A stretch of 64,000 nucleotides of DNA from Homarus americanus (taxonomy: Eukaryota; Arthropoda; Malacostraca; Decapoda; Nephropidae): positions 2,541,658-2,605,657 of the forward strand of contig NW_024737068.1 in NCBI RefSeq assembly GCF_018991925.1, read 5' to 3'. The notes beneath the pieces were generated by a model that did no database searches, was not told the origin of the DNA, and worked only from the letters and a program-made list of their open reading frames with translations. Of the stretch, positions 10,663-23,398 are shown piece by piece. The first letter of the stretch is position 1; each line of letters begins with the position of its first letter. Both the position numbers and the translations under genes were made by a program.

Positions 10663-11880
10663 ACGACCACAAAGTCTGCACTGAACTTTGCTAGCAGGGC
10701 ACTTGACTGTATAAGCCTAGTGACCCTGGCGGTCGCACCTTCTGCACACGCTTTGAGCAGCTGGGCACTGGGAGACATTATGCTGTCTCGCACAGCTGTT
10801 ACACAAAGCTGCTGCTGAAGGTGTGGCTGGAGGGTTAGGGGTGGGGTTACCTTGCTGCTTCTTACCCTTTCTGTAGGAAGACACCGCCCTCACCTGGTCA
10901 GGCTGTGAGCGTAAAGCTGAAGTCGCACTCAAGGCCCGCATACCCACATTCTCAACAACAACATCTGAAGGGAGAAGTGGGAATAGGGAAACAGCGAATA
11001 GGTCTCATCTCGACAACGTTGTCGATTGTCTTAAGTTGTGTCTTCACAGATTGAGAATCGTCCAACAAACATCAACTTCTGAACACCTTTTGAGCCAAAA
11101 ACGCGACAAAAGATTCTCCATCAAGCTGCTTACATTGAGGAGTTCTCTTTCTGAAAGTGCCACAGCTACAATGTCCCTGACGAGTTCCGCAACGTCCATA
11201 CGCGCAACTCTACCATCAGAGTTGTCGAGGAGGCACCTTAAAGGTGTGCCTGAGAGCACGCCAGTTCAAGGACAAGAACACACGAAGTTACCATTTGTTT
11301 CGGCTGATAAACTGACAAGTCAATGTCGACGCCATTCCGAAACATCTGATAAGAAGTCAGATGATAGAGAGGAAAAGGTCTGTACCGCAGCCTTTGAGTA
11401 AGTTACGTCTCCACTTGGGAAATGAGGCCAGTACTAGTCACCAATATCGTAAGCATATTTAATCTTGTACGGTAGATCGTTGTGGGGAGGCTAACAGAGA
11501 AATCAAAACGTCAAATCTGGCTTGATCCTCCTTTCTTCTAAGGTCATCCTCACATCTACGTATGTCTTCGAGTTCTCTGCGTGTTTGTTCCTCTTTGTGG
11601 CGTCGTCTTTCAGACTCTTTGTACCTAATTTCTTCCTCTTCTCTCCTTGCAATATCGTCCTGGCGTCGAGAAGTTTCCATCCACTTTATCAGTTGAAGGA
11701 GATCTGTGGACGCATGTATCGCAGGAGAGCTGGCTCACGACGAGCGAGGAGATTCTGTGGGTGACTCGGCGTTGTCACTGTGGGGAGCGTGGGGCGTAAG
11801 CGTGGGTGGGGAGAGGTCTCCCACACTAAAACTCGTAACCCCATCGTCCAGGGTATCGTTTTGATCCCTGTGAGACATGC
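10663..11880 (-). pseudogene. gag: Element B Gag, degraded
   Basis: The likely start is the ATG read leftward from 11880 (MSHRDQND). In-frame stops follow at 11735-11737 and 11459-11461. Between them lies a strongly charged helix (about 11500-11680, rich in RREEEE, KESERRRHKEE and RRKED), the N-terminal coiled coil seen in the H and C Gags. Fragments of capsid and zinc-knuckle sequence can be read in changing frames from 11259 to 10663, including a Cys-rich piece near 10700-10810. The multiple shifts mean no Gag could be made. There is no sign of a host gene here. Confidence 0.75.
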
Positions 11881-11984
11881 CGACTGCTTCTGTACTCTAT
11901 CTGTGCAAAAGATCGGGTCAGCCCCTCGTAATCTATGCACAGAATTACAGAAGTAAGTCACAAGAAAATACTGTATAAGGTGAA

Positions 11985-12019
<35 letters not shown>

Positions 12020-12374
12020 CAGGAGGGGAGAGACTTGGCGCGCTGCCAGACGTAGGAGCGGGTGGGCAGCGTCGAGCGCTGGCTCAGTAACCCTCAGACC
12101 AGAGATGGGACAGCACGTACTGTCGGGCCGCTCCCTTAGTCATCTGACCGCAACTTGCACAGACAATTATGATTAAAATACACAGCACAGCACTTCACAA
12201 AACACTTCACAGCACAGCACTGTACACAGCATAGCACTTCACAACACTGTAAGTCTAGAGGCTTGTAGTAGTCTTGCTGTCTGAAGCTGAAGTCACTGAA
12301 GACAAGACGCCATTAACAGAGTCCGGGGGAAGGCTTAGTCCACTGTATCTCACTGAGAAATAATCACTGCGCCA
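11881..12374 (-). other. Leader and primer-binding site of element B
   Basis: The primer-binding site TGGCGCAGTGATTA is at 12361-12374 on the minus strand, directly inside the 5' LTR. It has the same first 11 bases as the other elements. The leader has no gene and includes a (TG)n tract at about 11985-12017 and short repeats of CACAGCACAGCACTTCAC at about 12180-12245. Confidence 0.8.
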
Positions 12375-12780
12375 TCTAGCGTATTGTCAGATACCCAAAG
12401 AATGTTCTATACTACGGAGGGTATACACAAACACTTGTTGTCTTTAAAAGTAGGTTCTATTCTCGTACGGGAGATATATATACAATAGTAGGACGCAGAA
12501 GCCCGTGGTCACGCCACGAGGACTCTGTCTTCTCTCTTTCTACCTCTATCCATGTATTACTACGCGCTGGCCTGTACAGATGCCAGCATTCACAAGCTGA
12601 ATACATAAAGTATAAATGTAATAATTTATATACATAATATGGTGCACAATAAATAGAATATTACATAGAATTAATACATGTTCTGTAATATTTTACTATA
12701 CATAATTAATAAGAGTAATATAAGAATAATATAATAATATACAGCTGAAGGTACTACTTTGTGTCCATATATATCATACA
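12375..12780 (-). repeat. 5' LTR of element B
   Basis: It is nearly identical to the LTR at 6857-7263. On the minus strand it starts TGTATGATATATATGG and ends ...CAATACGCTAGA next to the primer-binding site. The end is therefore GA rather than the usual CA. Confidence 0.9.
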
Positions 12781-15700
12781 CAGGGGACTTTGTTATACTC
12801 GAGCAGGGGGCTTTGTTATACTCGATCAGAGGACTTTGTTATACTCGATCAGGAGGCTTTGTTATACTCGATCAGGGGACTTTGCTAAACTCGACCAGGG
12901 GACTTTGTTATACTCGAGCAGGGGGCTTTGTTATACTCGATTAGGGGACTTTGTTATACTCGATCAGGAGGCTTTGTTATACTCGATTAGGAGACTTTGC
13001 TATGCTCGATCATGGGAACTTTTTTATACCTGACCAATGGACTTTGTTATACTCGATGATGGGACTTTGTTATACTCGACCAGGGGACTTTGTTATAATC
13101 GATCAGGGGACTTTTTTATACTCGACCAGAGGACTTTGTTATACTCTATCAAGTGACTTTGTTATACTCTATCAGGGGACTTTGTTACTCGATTAGGGGC
13201 CTTTGTTATACTCGATGAGGGGGGCTTTGTTATACTCGACCCGGGGACTTTGCTATAATCGACCAAAGGACTTTGTTATACTCGTTTAGGGGACTTTGTT
13301 ATACTAGACCAGGGGACTTTTTTATACTTGATCAGGGGACTTTCTCATACTAGACCAGAGGCCATTGTTATACTCAATCGGGGGACTTTGTTATACTCGA
13401 TGAGTCGACTTTCCTATATTTGACCAATGGACTTTGCTATACTCGATGAGGGGCCTTTGTTATACTCGATCAGGGAACATTGTTAAACTCGACCATGGGA
13501 CTTTGTTATACTCCACCAGTGACTTTGTTATACTCGATCAGAGGATATTTTATACTCGATCAGGGGACTTTGTTATATTCGATCAGAGGACTTTGTTATA
13601 CTCGACTAGGGGACTTATTTATATTCGATCAGGGGATATGCTATACTCGACCAGGGGACTTTGTTATACACGATTAGGGGACTTTGTTATACTCGATGAG
13701 GGGACTTAGTCTTACTCGATCAGGGCCCTTTGTTATATTCGTCCATGGGACTTAAGATTAAAATCTCTTGTTTCGATCTGGGACTTACAACTAGGCCAGA
13801 AGACGCTGTTATACTGGGGATCATTTACTGATGAGGGACTTGTTACACTGGACCAGGACATTTTTTACAACCGATTAGGACTTTGTTATACTCGATAGGA
13901 CTCTTGGTTATACTGACCAGGAGACTTTGTTATACTCGATCAGGGACGTTGTTATACTCCGATCAGGAACTCTGGTTATACCCATCCAGAGGACTTTGTT
14001 ATTCTCCATCAGGGACTTGTTACATCGATCAGGGGACTAAGTCTTACTCGACTAGGGGTCCTTTGCTATACTCGACCGGGGACTTGATATACCGATTAGT
14101 GGATTCCTTGGTCTGCCTGACCTAGGACTTCGTTTATACACTCGACCAGAGATTTTGTTATACCTCAACCAGGGCCTTGTTATACCTGTTTAGGGACTTT
14201 GTTTACCTGATAAGGACTTTTGTTTAAACTCGATAAGGAATTTAGTTATACCTGATGAGGACTTTGTTAGACCTTGAACAGGGAGTTTGTTAACTACTGA
14301 CCAACGTTGTTATAACTCGATTAAAGGCTTGTTATAATTTGATGATGGACCTTCTTTCTGATTGTATCCAGCTTTTGGACTCGATTAGACTTTGTTGTAC
14401 CTCAAGGGCCATATACCTGATTAGGGACTTTGTTATACTCGATGAGGAGGCTTTGTTATACTCGATCACGGGACTTTCCTATACTCGACCAGGGGACTTT
14501 GTTATACTCGATCAGGGGACTTTGTTATACGCGATCAGGAGACTTTGTTATACTCGATTTGGGGCCTTTGTTATACTCGTCCAGGGGGGCTTTGTTATAC
14601 TAGGATCAGGGGACTTTGTTATACTCGATGAGGGGACTTAGTCTTACTCGATCAGGGCCCTTTGTTATACTCGACCAGGGGACTTTGTTAAACTAGGCCA
14701 GGAGACGTTGTTAAACTCGATCAGGGAATATGTTATACTCGATCAGGGGACTTTGTTATACTGGACCAGGGGACTTTGTCATAATCGATCAGGGGACTTT
14801 GTTATGCTCGATGATGGAACTTTGTTATACTCATCCAGGGGGCTTTGTCATACTCGACCAGGGGACTTTGTTATACTTAATTAGGGGACTTTTTTATACT
14901 CGATCGAAGGACTTTGTTATACTTGATCAGAGGATTTTGTTATACTCGACCAGCGGCCCTTGTTATACTCGATCAGGGGATATGTTATACTCGATCAGGA
15001 GACTTTGTTTTACTCGATCAGGGGACTTTGTTATACTTGATTAGGGGACTTTGTTATACTCGACCAGGCGCCTTTGTTATACTAGATAAGAAAACTTTGT
15101 TATAGTCGACCAGGGGACTTTGTCATACTCGACCAGAGGACTTTTTTATACTCGATCAGAGTATATGTTATACTCGATCAGGGGGCTTTGCTATACTCGA
15201 TAAGGGGACTTTGCTATACTCGACCAGGAGACTTTGTTATACTCGATCAGGGGACTTTGTTATACTCGACCAGGGAACTTTTTTATACTTGATCAGGGGA
15301 CTTTGTCATACTAGATCTGTGGACTTTCCTATATTTGACCAATGGACTTTGCTGTACTCGATGAGGGGCCTTTGTTATACTCGATGAGGGGACTTTGTTA
15401 CACTCGACCAGGGAACTTTGTTATACTCGATCAGGGGACTTTGTCATGCTCGACCAGAGGAGTTTGTTATACTCGATCAGGGGACTTTGTTATACTCGAT
15501 AAGGGGACTTTGTTATACTCGATAAGGGGAATTTGTTTTACTCGATAAGAGGACTTTGTTTAGACTCGAACAGGGGACTTTGTTATACTTGACCAGGGGA
15601 CTTTGTTATACTCGATTAGGCGGCTTTGTTATACTCGATCAGGGGACTTTCTTATACTCGATTAGAGGGCTTTTTTGGACTCGATCAGGGGACTTTGTTA

Positions 15701-18700
15701 TACTCGAGCAGGGAGCTTTGTTATACTCGATCAGGGGACTTTGTTATACTCGATCAGGAGGCTTTATTATACTCAATTAGGGGACTTTGCTATACTCGAC
15801 AAGGGACTTTGTTATACTCGAGCAGGGGGCTCTGTTATACTCGATTAGGGGACTTTGGTATGCTTGATCTAGGGACTTTGTTATACTGGGCCAGGGGACT
15901 TTTTTATACTCGATCAGGGGACTTTGTTACACTGGACCAGGGGACAATTTTATACTCGATTAGGGGACTTTGTTACACTCGGTGAGAGATTTGTTATACT
16001 CGACCAGGGCCTTTGTTATACTCGATTAGGGGACTTTGTTGTACTCGATATGGGGACTTTGTTATACTCGATAAGGTGAATTTGTTATACTCGATAAGGG
16101 GACTTTGTTAGACTCGAACAAGGGACTTTGTTATACTCGACCAGGGGACTTTGTTATGCTCAATTAGGACTCTTGTTATACTCGATGAGGGCCCTTTGTT
16201 ACACTCGATCAGGGCCTTTCTATACTAGATCAGGGACTTGTTATATCGATTAAAGGCCTTTTTGACTCCGATCAGGGACCTTTGTTATGCTCGAGCAGGG
16301 GCTTGTTATACTCGTTCAGGACTTTGTTATACCTCGATCTGGAGGCTTTGTTATACCCGATCAGGGGACATTGCTAAACTCGACCAGGGGACTTGTTATA
16401 CCTGAGCAGGGGGCTTTGTTATACCGATTAGGGACTTTGTTATACTCGATCATGGGAACTTTTTATACTCTTGACCATGGACTTTGTTATACCTCGATGA
16501 GGACTTTGTTATACTCGACCAGGGACTTTGTTATACCGATCAGGGACTTTTTTATACTGATCAGGAGATATGCTATACTCGACCAGGGACTTTGTTATAC
16601 ACGATTAGGGACTTTGTTATACTCGATGAGGGGACTTATTCTTACTCGAACAGGGCCTTTGTTATATACTCTCCGACCAGGGACTTTGTTATAATCGATT
16701 TGGGGACTTTGTTATGCTCGATATGGGGACTTTGTTAACCAGGCCAGGAGACGTTGTTATACTCGATCAGGGATATGGTTATAACCCGATCAGGGACTTT
16801 GTTATACCGACCAGGGACTTTGGTTATACCTTCGATCAGGAGATTCTTGTTATACTCGTTCAGGGAACTTTTGTTATACTCATCCAGGGGGCTTTGTTCT
16901 ACTCGATCAGGGGACTCTTTATACTCGATCACGGATTTTGTCTTACACGATCAGGGCCTTTGCTATACTCAACCGGGTGGACTTTGTTATAATCGATCAG
17001 GGGCCTTGGTATGCCCCGATCTAGGGACTTTGTTATACCGCCAAAAGGACTTTTTTACTCTATGAGGGACTTTGTTACACTGGACCAGGGACATTTTTTA
17101 TACTCGATTAGGGACTTTGTTATACTCCGATCAGGGGACTATCAGTTATATTCGATCAGAGACTTTGTTATACTCGATCAGGGAACGTTGGTATACTCGA
17201 CTAGAGGACTTTGTTATACTCGATCGGGATATGTTATACTCGATCAGGGACTTTGTTATACTTGATTATCGGACTTTGCTATACTCGACAGGGGACTTTA
17301 TTTATACTCGATCAGGGGACTTTGTTATACTCGACCAGGGGACTTTTTTATACTTGACCAATGGACTTTGTTATACTCGATGAGGGGCCTTTGTTATACT
17401 CGATCAGCGGACTTTGTTATACTCGAGCAGGGGACTTTGTTATACTCGATCAGGGGACTTTTTTATACTCGACCATAGGACTTTGTTATACTCGGTCAGG
17501 GGACTTTGTTATAATCGATCAGGGGACTTTGTTATGCTCGACCAGGGGACTTTGTTATACTCGACCGGAGGCCTTTGTTATACTCGGTCAGGGGACTTTG
17601 TTATAGTCGATCAGGGGACTTTGTTATGCTCGATCTGGTGACTTTGTTATACTTGGCCATTAGACTTTGTTATACTCGATCAGGGGACTTTGTTAAACTC
17701 GATCTGGGGACTTTGTTATACTGGGCCATTACACTTTGTTATACTCGATCAGGGGATGTGTTATACTCGATTAAGGGACTTTGTTATACTGGACCAAGGG
17801 ACTTTGTTATACTCGATCAGGGGACTTTGTTATACTCAACCAGGGGACTTTTTTATAATTAATCAGGGGACTTTGTCATACTTGATCAGTGGACTTTCCT
17901 ATATTTGACCAACGGACTTTGCTATAATCGATGAGGGGCTTTTGTTATACTCGATCAGGGGACGTTGTTATACTCGACCAGAGGACTTTGTTATACTCGA
18001 TCAAGGGACTTTGTTATACATGATTATCGGACTTTGCTATACTCGACCAGGGGGACTTTGTTATACTCGATCAGGGGACTGTGTTATACTCGACCAGGGG
18101 ACTTTTTTATACTTGACCAATGGACTTTGTTATACTCGATGAGGGGCCTTTGTTATACTCGATCAGGGGACTTTGTTATACTCGAGCAGGGGACTTTGTT
18201 ATACTCGATCAGGGGACTTTTTTATCCTCGACCATAGGACTTTGTTATACTAGTATCAGGGGACTTTGTTATTCTCGACCAGGGGACTTTGTTATACTCG
18301 ACCAGAGGCCTTTGTTATACTCGGTCAGGGGACTTTGTTATAATCGATCAGGGGACTTTGTTATGCTCGATCTGGGGACTTTGTTATACTGGGCCATTAC
18401 ACTTTGTTATACTCGATCAGGGGATGTGTTATACTCGATTAAGGGACTTTGTTATTCTGGACCAAGGGACTTTGTTATATTCGATCAGGGGACTTTGTTA
18501 TACCCGATTAGGGGACTTTCTTATACTCGTCTAGGGGGCTTTGTTATACTCGATCAGGGGACTTTGTCTTACTCGATCCGTGCCCTTTACCATACTCGAC
18601 CAGGGGACTTTGTTATAATCGATCAGGGGACGTTGTTATGCTCGATATGGGGACATTGTTATGCTGGGCCAGGGGACTTTTTTATACTCGATCAGCGGAC

Positions 18701-18947
18701 TTTGTTATACTGGACAAGGGGACTTTTTGGACTCGATCAGGGGCCTTTGTTATACTCGATCAGGAGACTTTGTTATACTCGATCAGGGGACTTTCTTATA
18801 CTCGAGCAGGGGGCTTTGATATACTCGATCAGAGGACTCTGTTATACTCGATCAGGAGGCTTTGTTATACTCGATTGGGGGCCTTTTTTCGACTCGATCA
18901 CGTGCCTTTGTTATTCTCGATCAGGGGACTTTGTTATACTGCACCAG
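12781..18947. repeat. 23-bp tandem satellite, main array
   Basis: The array has a unit of 23 bp, measured from successive ATACTCG starts at 12841, 12864 and 12887, with the core GGGGACTTTGTTATAC followed by TCGATCA. About 265 units are present before the gap. Variants recur in blocks: GACTTTCCTATATTTGACCA occurs at 13407, 15322 and, with one base changed, 17892; a run of about seven units at 17341-17510 recurs at 18102-18265. Since 23 is not a multiple of three and the unit has no stop in any forward frame, long spurious open frames appear in all three plus frames. The array runs into a 100-N gap, so its true length is unknown. Confidence 0.95.
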
Positions 18948-19047
18948 NNNNNNNNNNNNNNNNNNNNNNNNNNNNNNNNNNNNNNNNNNNNNNNNNNNNN
19001 NNNNNNNNNNNNNNNNNNNNNNNNNNNNNNNNNNNNNNNNNNNNNNN
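18948..19047. other. Assembly gap, 100 N
   Basis: Exactly 100 N, the usual placeholder for a gap of unknown size. It separates the satellite from (TA)n sequence. Confidence 0.99.
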
Positions 19048-19065
19048 CCAATTCGTAACACTGTA

Positions 19066-19739
<674 letters not shown>

Positions 19740-19839
19740 TAGATATTGATATAGATATATATTCCTTATTACAATTGTAATCATTTCGGCATACACAATG
19801 CCCATAGATATTTATATTCATGAATGATACCTTTTTATT

Positions 19840-20285
19840 TATTACTGTTTATATCTAACTTCCATTCTCCAAAATATTCCTCCATATCCTGAAGAGCATT
19901 GACAATACCTTTCTCACTATTGGCCAAAATAACATTTCCATCTTCATACACCATATCTACGGTAAGCCATTATTCAATAAAATTTTAATATTCACAATTT
20001 CTTTCAAGCAATAACTCTTCAAGACCATTAACATACAGTGAAAATAGGGGATTGGCGAAAAGTTTTCTCCTTGCATACCTCCCCTACAACTCTTAAGATA
20101 CTCAGAAATCTCTTGATTATGCAAAATGCAAGATTTGATATTTCTATGCATACTAATTATGGCATCTATATATTTATCATTAATTCCCGCTTTTATCAGT
20201 TTATACCAAAAGTCATACCTCCAAACAATGATAAAAGTTTTCCTACAGCCTATAGACAAACAAAACAACTTTTTCTAGAAGAGTA
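19840..20285 (-). pseudogene. LINE reverse transcriptase fragment
   Basis: Read leftward, the stretch has an RT-like order: FWYKLIKAGINDKYIDAIIS, then SEYLKSCRGGMQGENFSP, which resembles the LINE RT motif 'GVRQGENLSPLLF'. Further on, MEMLFWPIVRKVLSMLFRIW resembles the region after the catalytic box with frame damage; the YADD box itself is not recognisable. The fragment type differs from the RTE-like RT piece next to it, so it may be a separate old insertion that abuts at about 20286. It is non-functional. Confidence 0.65.
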
Positions 20286-22272
20286 GAGACGGCTGGTAAG
20301 CAGAGGTCCTCCGTCTTTATACAGCTCGGCTGGGATTCCATCATGCCCTGTGGCTTTCTAATTTTTCATCTCATCTACTTGATGGCAGTAGTTTACTCAT
20401 CCGGGATGGAGGATAGCTGAGGTGGGTCAGCTCTAGGTGGTCAGGGATCTGTTGGATCGTCAGGACATCCACATCAGTGTTTCGGTTAAACAGCGAATAA
20501 TAGCACTTTTTCCTGCACAGGCGGATATCTTCGTCTTTGAATAGGATGTTACTGTCGGATTCGAGGAGGGGGCCGCGTAATGAGTAATTGGGCCATATAC
20601 TGTGCGAGTGAAATTGAAAAATTCACATATCTTGTGGTCATCCGCTTTTTTTTGCGTTTCACACGCTATATTTTTCCACCAATCGTTCTCTAGAATGTAA
20701 AGTTCGCCCTGGATAGTCGCTTTCTTCTTGAGGAAGGTATCAGCTTTGGTTAGACTGAGAGGTGTTCTGCCAGTCAGTAAAAAAAGCAAGTTTACCAGTG
20801 ACGAGCACGTTGATTTCCAGGTTATTTTCACTAAACCAATCCTGGTGTTTTCTTTCGATCTGGCCGTTGATTTTGCTGCAGGTTTTTGTCATGACAGCGT
20901 CGAGGTTACCTCATTCGGCACTCGGATTGTGGTTGTTTGTTCTTGGTTGTTTATCAGCCAACCGTCGAGTTCAACCTCTGGAAGCATGTTTTACTGCTTG
21001 ATCTTCCAGTCGCTTGGTGTTAAAACCCCTTCCGGAGGCCTGTTGCCTTAGCCGTTTTGGGGGAACGTGAAGGGAGAGTTTGGCTCTGATGAGTCGATGA
21101 TATATGTCACATTGGTCTGAGCCACTTATGGCTCGGGTGATGAGGACATTTCGGCGATCTCTTTCTCTGACAGTGATGTAGTCAATGATATGACATTGTT
21201 AGTTTCGTTGGTATTCCAAAGAACCCCTGAACTTTTGGCCTGCCTAAACAAGGTGTTGGTGATAGTGAGGTTGTGTTCAGCACACTTGCTGAGGAGGAGT
21301 AGGCCGTTGGGATTACACCTGCCTGCTCCGGTTCTCCGTTATAGATCCCTGCCATATGTTAACATCTCTGGGGATAGAGGTTAGCACTCTGTTTAAGTAG
21401 GCGTATAAGGTCTCCTTGATGTCAATCTCTGCATCTAGTGTAGGGGTGTATGCACTGATGAGAGAAATGAGTGATTCAGTGGGACTCGGAGTGTCATGAG
21501 GCGCTCTTTGATCCCAACAGTTAGCCTGTGTAGGATGGATTGCCGAATGGCAACGCCAACTCCGTAATTGCGGTGTCTTTCTGCAGCAGCTTTACCCTTC
21601 TGGGAGCCGGGACTCACTAATGGCTGCTATGTCAATGTTATACTTAGCCAGCTCTTTTGCCAAATGGGCGGTTCTTCTTTCAGGACACTTATTTGTGCCA
21701 GTATCCCGAAGGGTCCTGATATTCCATGCAACGACCATAAAGGGTTATTTAGTTTGTTTTTGCTGTGATATGTGATTGTAATTATATTTTAGACCGAAAT
21801 GGAATGACTTTATTGTGTACGGTTACCCAGTTAGGTTGGTTCTTTAATAAAACTATGTTTAGGGCATCTTTTCTATCCCCCTCTCTAAGTGGGATGAGCA
21901 GAGTGGTTCCTGATAAGGGCTACTCAGTCGCACAGGTAGGACCGGATTGCACTGCTGCCTAGATCCCAGTGCATAAACGACCATCTCCCACGTGCAGAGT
22001 TGTTATTAGAGACTTCCTGAAGTCATCGCTGCCTGTCCCCGTCGCCAGTCGTCTATCGCCATAGGACATTTGAGGGGATGTGGGTTATGATGGTGATGAG
22101 AAGTATGATGAGCTGGAAGATGGCTGTGCGTGAATTGATATATATGTTGAGGCAGGAGCGCTATTGTAATCGGTGGGCTCCCATGTTGGTTACCTCTTCT
22201 GTCTATAGTTTGCCGTTGGGAACTTACCGGAGCTCTGTAAGCATATCTGCAGATTTTTCGTTCAGACCTTTT
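20286..22272 (-). mobile_element. RTE-type LINE, 3' portion (endonuclease and RT start), decayed
   Basis: On the minus strand an apurinic endonuclease-like domain starts near 21740 with WNIRTLRDTG...ERRTAHLAKELAKYNIDIAA and ISESRLPEG, as in LINE endonucleases related to the CFDP2/BovB type. It continues in broken frames with AIRQSILHRL and GIKERLMTLRVPL (about 21470-21560) and DYITVRERDRR...AISGSDQ (about 21120-21190). An RT start follows near 20300-20390 (ATGHDGIPAELYKDGGPLL). Stops and shifts are frequent. Its upstream part is at 26394-26765, separated by the CR1 insertion, and the 63-64 kb sequence is a second copy of its 5' end. Confidence 0.8.
20460..21750 (-). pseudogene. RTE-type endonuclease and inter-domain region
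   Basis: This is the decayed ORF of the RTE LINE. Such proteins nick the target DNA (endonuclease) and copy the RNA at the nick (RT). Visible pieces in order are the endonuclease N-terminus (21740-21600), its middle (21560-21430), its DYxxV segment near 21180, and a charged linker read as one open stretch at 20460-20831 with NDWWKNIACETQKKADDHK, typical of the region between endonuclease and RT. Catalytic residues of the endonuclease cannot be assigned confidently because of frame damage. Confidence 0.72.
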
Positions 22273-22360
22273 GTTGTGTTCTGACCTCACTCAGTTGTGT
22301 TCTGACCTCACTAGGGGAAAGGTCACGGCAGGGTTAGCTCCGGAGGGATAATTATCAGAT

Positions 22361-23236
22361 ATGGCCAGTGCTATGTGCGGTCTTGGGTATGAGAGTTTGT
22401 TGACCAAACTGGAGTGGTCCATTGAAGAATTGGTGAGGGCCAAGTTAGAAATTGAGAGGGCCACGTTGGAGAACGTGAAATTAAGGAATGAACTGGCGAA
22501 GTTAAAAGGAGAGGCTGGACGAGTAAAGCCAGTGTCTGACGAAAACTCAGGTGAGTGGAAAGTTGTGAGTAGTGGGAAGACGAAGCTGGTGGTGAAGAAG
22601 TACACCAAGGATACGACAACAACGAAAACACCAGCTAAGTGTACCAACCCGTTCAGTCCCTTGAGAGACGAATTGGACGTTAGTACAGTCAAGGAAAGGG
22701 ATGACAAGGAAGGTATAAAAACTTTAATTGTTGGTGACTCACAGGTAAGGTACATGGACAGGGCCTTTTGTGGCAAAAACAAAAATAGGATGAGGGTGTG
22801 TTTGCCAGGAGCTGGGGTGGGGGATATAATTGACAGGATGGACAATATGTTGTCTGGTAATGGGAACAAACCCATTATCTGCCTCAGTGCAGGAGGCAAT
22901 GAGATTGGCCGGTGTAGGAGCGAGGAGCTTCTTGATAAGTTCAAGGCAGCTATAGATCGTATTAGGACTAAGGGAGGGATCCCTATCATATGCGGTGTCC
23001 TGCCTAGGAGGAGAGTTGGCAATGAATGGTTGTCAAGGGCAGTTGGTGTCAACGACCGTCTTGACAGATATTGCAAGTCAATATCAGTCCCATTCATTGA
23101 TAACTGGGACGACTTCTATGGCAGAAGGGTCCTTTATCCTAGGGATGGGGTGCACCTGTCGAGGGATGGAGTAGCAACCCTGGCTGGGGCTCTAGAGGGG
23201 ACAGTTCAAAAGATATCGAAGTCTTTAAACTGCTAA
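22361..23236 (+). CDS. CR1 ORF1: coiled coil plus SGNH esterase
   Basis: The 291-residue protein starts with a predicted coiled coil (about residues 12-50, rich in Leu, Glu and Lys), a basic Lys/Thr-rich linker, then an SGNH-hydrolase fold. The four conserved blocks are visible: GDSQ with nucleophile S127, G150 in LPGAGVGD, AGGNE with N180, and DGVHLS with D262 and H265. CR1-clade ORF1 proteins are known to combine RNA-binding or coiled-coil regions with such esterases; the esterase role in transposition is not settled. The frame is complete from ATG to TAA. ORF2 follows after about 190 bp. It is the best preserved protein in the window. Confidence 0.9.
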   Translation: MASAMCGLGYESLLTKLEWSIEELVRAKLEIERATLENVKLRNELAKLKGEAGRVKPVSDENSGEWKVVSSGKTKLVVKKYTKDTTTTKTPAKCTNPFSPLRDELDVSTVKERDDKEGIKTLIVGDSQVRYMDRAFCGKNKNRMRVCLPGAGVGDIIDRMDNMLSGNGNKPIICLSAGGNEIGRCRSEELLDKFKAAIDRIRTKGGIPIICGVLPRRRVGNEWLSRAVGVNDRLDRYCKSISVPFIDNWDDFYGRRVLYPRDGVHLSRDGVATLAGALEGTVQKISKSLNC

Positions 23237-23398
23237 GAGAACATATTAGCACGGGGGTGGAGGAGACTGCTGCGGGAGCGGGTAAACAAAGTGAAAGACT
23301 ACAGGGAAATAGTGTTAGGAATGATGACAAATCTAAATTAGACAGGGAGTTTAAAACGAAACGCGGTAAGGGGAGGAACTCAGAACACGACTAACTTA

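Larger units (their letters stand above)
6857..12780 (-). mobile_element. Complete LTR retrotransposon B (Mag-like Ty3/Gypsy)
   Basis: The two LTRs at 6857-7263 and 12375-12780 are nearly identical, with roughly a dozen differences by eye over about 406 bp. They enclose a primer-binding site, gag, protease, RT-RNase H and integrase on the minus strand. The 5-bp flank CAGGG occurs at both 6852-6856 and 12781-12785, a perfect target duplication, and on both sides the flank is the 23-bp satellite. The protein style (VVDD RT box, SPHYPQ-NGHAEAAV integrase core, RRSERLR tail) matches Mag/K02A2.6-like elements. Gag is degraded and pol has frameshifts, so the copy is not autonomous. Confidence 0.93.

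Noticed and set aside
11036..11401. Plus-strand 121-codon open frame opposite element B gag
   Set aside because: It is antisense to the degraded gag and has no recognisable domain.
12781..18947. CRISPR-like array
   Set aside because: Units are contiguous without spacers of unique sequence and the genome is eukaryotic.
12759..19058. Many plus-strand open frames with a 23-residue period (LYSIRGLCYTRSGDFVILDQ type)
   Set aside because: They follow from a 23-bp unit that has no stop in any forward frame; the same peptide appears in all three frames, and there is no start, splice or domain evidence.
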